Part shown: piece after piece, positions 59,532 to 64,000 of the stretch
Layout: the number at the start of each line of letters is the position of its first letter
Position numbering within the stretch: the first letter of the stretch is position 1
DNA from: Marinobacter sp. NP-4(2019)
GTDB taxonomy: Bacteria; Pseudomonadota; Gammaproteobacteria; Pseudomonadales; Oleiphilaceae
Assembly (NCBI RefSeq): GCF_003994855.1
Contig: NZ_CP034142.1
Coordinates: 1,860,001-1,924,000 of the forward strand
Reading direction: 5' to 3'
Length of the DNA stretch: 64,000 bases
Translations under genes and position numbers: made by a program
The notes under the pieces: generated by a model
The model's database searches: none
What the model was told of the DNA's origin: nothing
What the model saw: only the letters and a program-made list of their open reading frames with translations

Positions 59532-59852
59532 TCAGCTTCCTATCCAGTCGTCACCGGCGAGAACCTCCGCAATAGCCCGGTAGCCCTTGTCACTCGGATG
59601 TCGGCCCGTGCGCTCGTGCAGTTGCAGTGCCAACTGGCTTGCAAGACCCAGCTCATGGCTGGATACACCCACGCTGGCTGCCGTGGATTCGCCGATGACC
59701 AGACGACGGAAATCCAGCGCACCCTCACCGTGCTGACCAGACGGAGAACCCTGGGCCTCAGTCAGCCGGGGCGTATTCTTCCGCGCCCGTTTGCCCTGAT
59801 ACAGGAGGACCGGGAAGAGCAGGGCGGTGATTAGCCAGAATGGAATGTGCAT
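59532..59852 (-). pseudogene. SGNH hydrolase with internal deletion
   Basis: A 106-codon frame: N-terminal membrane helix (MHIPFWLITALLFPVLLYQGKRARKNTPRL), then FRRLVIGESTAASVGVSSHELGLASQLALQLHERTGR, the block I serine region of an SGNH/GDSL hydrolase, joined straight to HPSDKGYRAIAEVLAGDDWIGS, the last block with the catalytic His. The 80-100 residues between (blocks II and III with Gly and Asn) are missing. The frame stays open but the enzyme must be inactive. Its first 44 bases recur at 61280-61323. Confidence 0.78.
59809..59852. repeat. 44-bp direct repeat flanking the subtilisin gene, left copy
   Basis: Matches 61280-61323 with two substitutions in 44 bp. It is the 5' end of the SGNH hydrolase gene (MHIPFWL...). 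The two copies, in the same orientation, bracket the GFA fragment and the whole subtilisin gene, suggesting insertion with, or followed by, duplication. Confidence 0.85.
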
Positions 59853-59916
59853 GGGGCTCTCGTTGGTTTTCTCGCCAGTGTACCGGACTTATCAATAAAC
59901 CGAAGCTGACGATAAT

Positions 59917-59960
59917 AGTGAGCTACCACACTCTCGGCGGAATGCCCGCTTTTCACCCTT
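59917..59960 (-). pseudogene. Fragment of a GFA-family gene
   Basis: The minus strand encodes KRAFRRECGSSL, matching KRAFCRECGSPL of the intact GFA gene at 61898-62308. At DNA level about 37 nt (59917-59953) match 62073-62109 with a few changes. One zinc Cys is replaced by Arg. No frame extends in either direction. The rest of 59961-60079 carries only the subtilisin ribosome site. Confidence 0.7.
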
Positions 59961-60079
59961 CAAACTTTGATCGGGAATCTTAGCCTCGCCTGCTTCAACC
60001 GAATCGATCTAATACTGTCGCAACAGGTGACTTATACTTCAACACAGCGCATACATTCCGTAGTAGGAGGGGCGGTACG

Positions 60080-61216
60080 ATGTTGGCCTTACGTAAACTC
60101 TTTATTGCCATTGTGCTTGCCTTGACAGGTACTTTGGCACAGGCGCAAGCGGATTTAAGCGAGAACCCGGTGCGTGCCAACTTGGAAGACGCGCGCAGCA
60201 GCTATATCTTCGTATTCCAGACCGGTGTCGCCGTCGGCCAGGTCGAGCCCTTGGCTCGTCGGCTGGTGCAGACCGAGGGCGGCCAACTCCGACACACCTT
60301 CTCCACCGTCCTGCGTGGCTTTTCTGCGCACCTGCCGGCGCCAGCGGCGGCGCGGCTGGCGCAGTCGCCCCTGGTGGCCTATTACGAGCCCAACGGTGTC
60401 GTCTGGGCCATCGCCAAACCGCCCTGGGCCGGCGGGGGTGGGGACGACACGTCCTCCACACAGGTAACGCCGTGGGGCATTACCCGCGTGGGCGGCCCGA
60501 AAGACGGCACCAGCCTGCATGCCTGGGTGATCGACACCGGCATCGACCTGGAGCACGCCGACCTGAACGTGGGCAGCGGCGCCAACTTCGTCCTGCGTGG
60601 CAAGAATTCGCCGGATGACGGCCATGGGCACGGCACCCATGTGGCCGGTACCATCGCGGCCATCGACAACAGCATCGATGTGGTGGGTGTGGCCGCGGGC
60701 GCCACCGTGCACCCGATCCGGGTGCTGGACAACTCCGGCAGCGGCACGGTGGACGGCGTGGTGGCGGGGGTCGACTATGTGGCGGCCCATGCCTCCGTGG
60801 GTGATTGTGCGAACATGAGCCTGGGAGCCAGCGGGCACTTCCAGTCCCTGCATGATGCGGTGGCCAATGCGGCCGGACAGGGTATCTACTTCGCCGTTGC
60901 CGCCGGTAACGACAGCGCGGACGCCAGCGATTACGAGCCGGCCCATGTGGAACACATGAACGTGTTTACCCAGTCGGCGATCGACAGCAGCGACGTCTTC
61001 GCAGGGTTCTCCAATTATGGCAATCCGCCGGTGGATTTCGCGGCACCCGGGGTGAGCGTGCTGTCCACCAAGAAGGGTGGGGGCACCACCAAGATGAGCG
61101 GCACCTCCATGGCGACACCCCATGTGTGCGGCCTCTTGCTGTACGGTCCGCCCAATAGCGATGGCACGGCCCTGGACGATCCGGACGGCCAGCCGGACCC
61201 GATCGCCCATTACTGA
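60080..61216 (+). CDS. Secreted subtilisin-like serine protease (S8)
   Basis: A 378-aa exported protease: signal peptide MLALRKLFIAIVLALTGTLAQAQA, an I9 inhibitor-type propeptide (YIFVFQTGVAVGQVEPLARRLVQTEGGQLRHTFSTVLRGFSAHLP), and a catalytic domain with Asp in AWVIDTGIDLEH, His in GHGHGTHVAGTIAA, Asn in VAAGNDS and Ser in MSGTSMATPHVCG. All catalytic residues are present. The product likely acts outside the cell. Strong AGGAGG before ATG 60080. GC content looks higher than its neighbours, and 44-bp direct repeats flank it, so it was probably acquired. Confidence 0.93.
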   Translation: MLALRKLFIAIVLALTGTLAQAQADLSENPVRANLEDARSSYIFVFQTGVAVGQVEPLARRLVQTEGGQLRHTFSTVLRGFSAHLPAPAAARLAQSPLVAYYEPNGVVWAIAKPPWAGGGGDDTSSTQVTPWGITRVGGPKDGTSLHAWVIDTGIDLEHADLNVGSGANFVLRGKNSPDDGHGHGTHVAGTIAAIDNSIDVVGVAAGATVHPIRVLDNSGSGTVDGVVAGVDYVAAHASVGDCANMSLGASGHFQSLHDAVANAAGQGIYFAVAAGNDSADASDYEPAHVEHMNVFTQSAIDSSDVFAGFSNYGNPPVDFAAPGVSVLSTKKGGGTTKMSGTSMATPHVCGLLLYGPPNSDGTALDDPDGQPDPIAHY

Positions 61217-61224
61217 GCCCGGCT

Positions 61225-61245
61225 GGGGCCGCTGTATACGGCCCC
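61225..61245 (+). terminator. Terminator after the subtilisin gene
   Basis: Perfect 7-bp inverted repeat GGGGCCG (61225-61231) and CGGCCCC (61239-61245), 9 nt past the stop codon. Confidence 0.55.
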
Positions 61246-61279
61246 GCTTGATCCGGTGTTATGCCGATTATTCCAAAGA

Positions 61280-61323
61280 ACCGGGAAGAGCAGGGTGGTG
61301 GTTAGCCAGAATGGAATGTGCAT
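61280..61323. repeat. 44-bp direct repeat flanking the subtilisin gene, right copy
   Basis: Right copy of the SGNH 5' end. On the minus strand it reads MHIPFWLTTTLLFPVL and then leaves the homology. It lacks the rest of the gene, so it is a remnant rather than a second hydrolase. Confidence 0.85.
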
Positions 61324-61335
61324 AAGGCTATGAAC

Positions 61336-61800
61336 TCATAATGTCCGTTGCATCGCAAATCTTCGAAAGTTCACTCCGTTTCGGGAAACCGTTTGCTCTT
61401 CAATCGTGTCAAAGCCGTGCCGTAGAAAGAAAGGTGCGGCCACCAGGCTGGCTTCTGTATACAGATCGGTAACGCCAAAACCTTCAGACAACTGCCTCGC
61501 CGCTTCCTCCAGCAACGCCGAGGCCACGCCTTTCCTCGCGGCATCCGGCGCGGTGTAGAGGAGTTCAATGTGCCCATCGGGTTCGTATGACAGGAACCCC
61601 AGGCACTGGCCATTCTCCTCGGCGATAATTGTGTGAAGCTGACCAAGGCGGTGGCGCCATGCGTCCAGGTCTGGCGGTATCGGCGCCCAGGCGTCGCGCT
61701 GCCTGGCATCGTATTCCGCCGTTGCCAGCGAGTGAACGGATGAAGTGAACACGCCTGCCAGGCGTTCCGCATCGGCTTCTGTGTAGTTGCGAAAATTCAC
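61336..61800 (-). CDS. GNAT family N-acetyltransferase
   Basis: A 154-aa acetyltransferase: MNFRNYTEADAERLAGVFTSSVHSLATAEYDARQRDAWAP is the ElaA/YafP-like start, HIELLYTAPDAARKGVASALLEEAARQL is the acetyl-CoA-binding motif, and LYTEASLVAAPFFLRHGFDTIEEQTVSRNGVNFRRFAM is the C-terminal fold. The substrate is unknown. GTG start at 61800 has GGAG 7 nt upstream. It lies downstream of the GFA gene on the same strand. Confidence 0.9.
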   Translation of the reverse strand: MNFRNYTEADAERLAGVFTSSVHSLATAEYDARQRDAWAPIPPDLDAWRHRLGQLHTIIAEENGQCLGFLSYEPDGHIELLYTAPDAARKGVASALLEEAARQLSEGFGVTDLYTEASLVAAPFFLRHGFDTIEEQTVSRNGVNFRRFAMQRTL

Positions 61801-61897
61801 GGCAAAGCTCCGGGCGACAGCGATTCATGCCGGAGGGGTTAGTGTACTCGTGTTTGTTCACAGAGAACCCATCAAATGGGAACGATGGCGGGCCAGG

Positions 61898-62308
61898 CTA
61901 CAATAGTGGGCTGTCCTCAAGCTCCGTGTATCGGGGTAGACCATCCGAGAACTCAAACCACTCAGCCGCCGAGCCAGCAAAAATATGATAACTGGGCTTA
62001 GCAGCTATGGGCGTTGTCAGTGTACCGATTCGCAGCCGCAGTGCCTCGGGTTTTGAATCCAGACGACTATACAGTGGGCTACCACACTCCCGGCAGAATG
62101 CCCGCTTTTTGCCGGGCTTTGATTCGAATTCCTTCATCAACTCGCGACCCGCGACAAACTGGAAATGAGAGGCCTGAATGGGGCTGTTCGTGCCATAAGC
62201 AGAGCCCTGGGCGCGCCGGCACTGGGAGCAGTGGCACATGGCAATAGGGCCGAGTTCGCCGGTGTATTCATATTGGATTTGACCGCAGAGGCAGGTTCCT
62301 TTGAGCAT
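61898..62308 (-). CDS. GFA (glutathione-dependent formaldehyde-activating-like) zinc protein
   Basis: A 136-aa GFA/CENP-V family protein with all zinc Cys motifs: CLCGQIQYEYTG, MCHCSQCRRAQGSAYGTNSPI and FCRECGSPLYSRLDS. The family was named for S-(hydroxymethyl)glutathione formation, but that activity is not shown for most members. Cytoplasmic. A short, decayed copy of its middle lies at 59917-59960. Divergent from the DUF2459 lipoprotein gene. Confidence 0.92.
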   Translation of the reverse strand: MLKGTCLCGQIQYEYTGELGPIAMCHCSQCRRAQGSAYGTNSPIQASHFQFVAGRELMKEFESKPGKKRAFCRECGSPLYSRLDSKPEALRLRIGTLTTPIAAKPSYHIFAGSAAEWFEFSDGLPRYTELEDSPLL

Positions 62309-62378
62309 AAATCCTCGCTTTGGCGAATGGGTTGAAGTTAGTCTAGGTTACTGCAGTCTCATTGAATGGGGCATCAGG

Positions 62379-63029
62379 ATGAAAACAATTGGCCTACTTG
62401 TCGTGTTGTTCGCCCTATACGGATGCTCCGGAAAACCCCATGTCGTTGAGCCGGATACCGGGGCTGACAGTGCCCGCACAATCAAGCTGTACGTTGTGAG
62501 CCACGGCTGGCATGTGGGGCTCGCACTAGCAGATGAAGAACTCAACAGTGCTCTTCCGGATCTCAAAGAGCGGTTTTCAGGGGCCGAGTATTACGAACTA
62601 GGGTGGGGTGACAAGGGGTTCTACCAGACCAGCGAGATCACATCAGGCGTGACCCTCCAGGCGATCGTCTGGTCGCCTGGAACCGTGGTGCACGTTGTGG
62701 CACTGCCGGTTTCTCCCGACAAGTTTTTCCCCGCGAGTGACGTTGTTTATACCTGCCTCAACGCTGCAGAACTCGATTCCCTGAAGCAATATCTGTCCAA
62801 CAGCTTTACTCAGGATGAAAACGGCAACCTGGTTGCGCTCAAGCGCGGAATCTACGGTGACAGCCAGTTCTATGATGGCGAAGGCCGTTACCACTTGCTC
62901 AATACCAGTAACAAATGGGCCGCTAAGGCGCTGAAGAGCGCGGGTATGGACATATTACCAACGTTCAAGCTGACGGCCGACAGCGTTATGGGGTTTGTGG
63001 AGGAGAACCGCAACGACTGCACCCAGTAA
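62379..63029 (+). CDS. DUF2459 lipoprotein
   Basis: A 216-aa lipoprotein: signal MKTIGLLVVLFALYGC (lipobox Cys 16). The domain IKLYVVSHGWHVGLALADEELNSALPDLKERFSGAEYYELGWGDKGFYQT ... NTSNKWAAKALKSAGMDILPTFKLTADSVMGFV matches DUF2459/TIGR02117, a family first noted near urease genes; none is here. The HGWHVGL and LLNTSNKWAA wording suggests an NlpC/P60-like papain fold. Function unknown. ATG 62379 is chosen because it gives the lipoprotein signal; the frame is open back to 62301. Confidence 0.85.
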   Translation: MKTIGLLVVLFALYGCSGKPHVVEPDTGADSARTIKLYVVSHGWHVGLALADEELNSALPDLKERFSGAEYYELGWGDKGFYQTSEITSGVTLQAIVWSPGTVVHVVALPVSPDKFFPASDVVYTCLNAAELDSLKQYLSNSFTQDENGNLVALKRGIYGDSQFYDGEGRYHLLNTSNKWAAKALKSAGMDILPTFKLTADSVMGFVEENRNDCTQ

Positions 63030-63051
63030 ATCTCGGTACCGGCGAAACAGA

Positions 63052-64000
63052 CTAACTTAAACGCCGACCGGCCAGCCGCTCCTTCTGCGCCCGGACGGCG
63101 TCCGTCAGAAAGTCCATCAGCGCATGAATCCTCACCACACCCCGCAGGTCCGGGTGCATCAGGAACCACAGGCCGTATTCCAGTTCGGGGATGGGGTCGG
63201 TGAGCTGGATAATGTCGGGGTCTTCGTCCGCCAGATAACAGGGGATCACGGCCAGCCCCATGCGGGAACGAATGGCGCTGAGAATACTGACCAGGGTATC
63301 CACACGGTAGACGCAGGCCTGCTTCAACGCGTTATTCTCCATCCACTGGTCCACGGAAGAGTCCTGCAGCCGTGGACCGGCGCCAATCCAGGGTTGGCTG
63401 GCGAGGGTCTCAATGGGCGTACCCGGAGTCAGGCCAAGGTCTTTGTGCCCATAGACGGCCTGGCCGATAGTGGTCAGCGGCCGGCCGATCAGATTCTCCG
63501 GAGGGCGGTTGGACGGGCGGATGGCAACGTCCGCCTCCCGGCGTGTGAGGTTGAATAACTGGTTGGAGACCGCCACGTCCAGCACGATACCGGGGTATTT
63601 ATGCCGGAACTGCGTGAACAGCGGCGCCAGCACCCCCATCAGCAGCGAGTCCGTGGTGGTGGTCCAGATCTCGCCGCTGGGTTCCAGGTCACGGCCGGCC
63701 ACTTTACGTTCGGCGGCCAGGGCGGCCTCGTCCATAACCCTGGCGGTGTCAGCGAGCTCTTCCCCTGCCAGCGTCGGCCGGTAACCGGTCCGGCTTCTCT
63801 CAAACAGAGTCACCCCCAGGCGCTGTTCCACATCACCCAGCCGCCGGAAGACCGTGGCGTGGCTCACGCCCAATGCCCTTGACGCGCCAGATAGGGAGCC
63901 GGTAGTGGCAATGGCGAGCACCAGCTCAAAGTCATTCCAAGCCAGATTGCTCCGCGTTTTCTGCGCCGCGACGGGAGATTTTTCGGGTTGATTGTCTGTT
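63052..64000 (-). CDS. LysR family regulator (5' end beyond window)
   Basis: A LysR-type regulator whose start is outside the window. The frame stays open from GTG 63921 to base 63999 (text ...RSNLAWNDFELVLAIATTGSLSGASRALGVSHATVFRRLGDVEQRLGVTLFERSRTGYRPT), so the HTH is complete only if these codons are used. The substrate-binding part follows: SGEIWTTTTDSLLMGVLAPLFTQFRHKYPGIVLDVAVSNQLFNLTRREADVAIRPSN. It resembles LysR members without strong effector specificity. Convergent with the DUF2459 gene, 22 nt apart. Confidence 0.9.
   Translation of the reverse strand, partial: TDNQPEKSPVAAQKTRSNLAWNDFELVLAIATTGSLSGASRALGVSHATVFRRLGDVEQRLGVTLFERSRTGYRPTLAGEELADTARVMDEAALAAERKVAGRDLEPSGEIWTTTTDSLLMGVLAPLFTQFRHKYPGIVLDVAVSNQLFNLTRREADVAIRPSNRPPENLIGRPLTTIGQAVYGHKDLGLTPGTPIETLASQPWIGAGPRLQDSSVDQWMENNALKQACVYRVDTLVSILSAIRSRMGLAVIPCYLADEDPDIIQLTDPIPELEYGLWFLMHPDLRGVVRIHALMDFLTDAVRAQKERLAGRRLS

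Noticed and set aside
60155..61210. A 351-codon minus-strand frame opposite the subtilisin gene
   Set aside because: The plus strand has a signal peptide and a complete Asp-His-Ser triad; the opposite frame has no family pattern.

Overview
This 64 kb window is chromosomal DNA from a marine gammaproteobacterium. Gene order and protein character point to Marinobacter or a close relative: the pyrD-rmf-rlmKL block known from Pseudomonas and relatives, katG, a RimK-like ATP-grasp protein beside a GNAT/C39 protein, an SCP2-like protein with an iron alcohol dehydrogenase, and an ABC glycine-betaine system. Taxonomy is inferred from remembered family resemblance, not from a search.

Layout. 0-24 kb is compact housekeeping DNA: uvrB, the GNAT-C39/RimK-like pair, a cation diffusion facilitator, pyrD, rmf, rlmKL, an outer-membrane barrel, an M18 aminopeptidase, tRNA-Asn, a YheT-type hydrolase, tesA with a YbbA/YbbP-type ABC exporter, a solute-binding protein, the SCP2/Fe-ADH operon, an M48 lipoprotein protease, a DUF599 membrane protein and two overlapping hotdog thioesterases. 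24-34 kb holds htpG behind a sigma-32-like promoter and a long leader with two large hairpins, a REP pair, DUF2835, a possible 30-residue gene, katG, a DusC-type enzyme, class I aldolase, and a long homologue of cyanobacterial acyl-ACP reductase broken by one frameshift. 34-43.7 kb is mostly regulatory and transport: MarR with a hydrolase, ArsR with an SRPBCC protein, an ABC betaine operon (binding protein, permease, ATPase), DUF2182, two methyltransferases and a periplasmic TPR protein.

43.7-64 kb is an accessory zone of mostly single genes and stress or detoxification families (antiporter, MBL hydrolase, CadC-like regulator, DUF302, 2OG oxygenase, GlxA-type regulator, DUF4242, TetR with a hydroxylaminobenzene-mutase-like protein, homocysteine methyltransferase family, subtilisin, GFA, GNAT, DUF2459, LysR). 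It is also a gene graveyard. At least five genes keep both ends but have lost their middles (hydrolase-LuxR regulator, FAD oxidoreductase, nucleoside deaminase, NAD-epimerase, SGNH hydrolase). Fragments of a lipoprotein gene, a GFA gene and the SGNH gene are duplicated at a second site.

Most notable signals: (1) two palindromic elements before htpG with different long stems but the same 53-54 nt loop; (2) the cluster of internally deleted genes; (3) the frameshifted acyl-ACP-reductase-like gene; (4) a 46-nt promoter motif shared by a DUF302 gene and a dead deaminase gene; (5) an apparently leaderless, twin-operator ArsR promoter; (6) a DnaA-box cluster before pyrD. No CRISPR array, rRNA, prophage or intact insertion sequence was seen.
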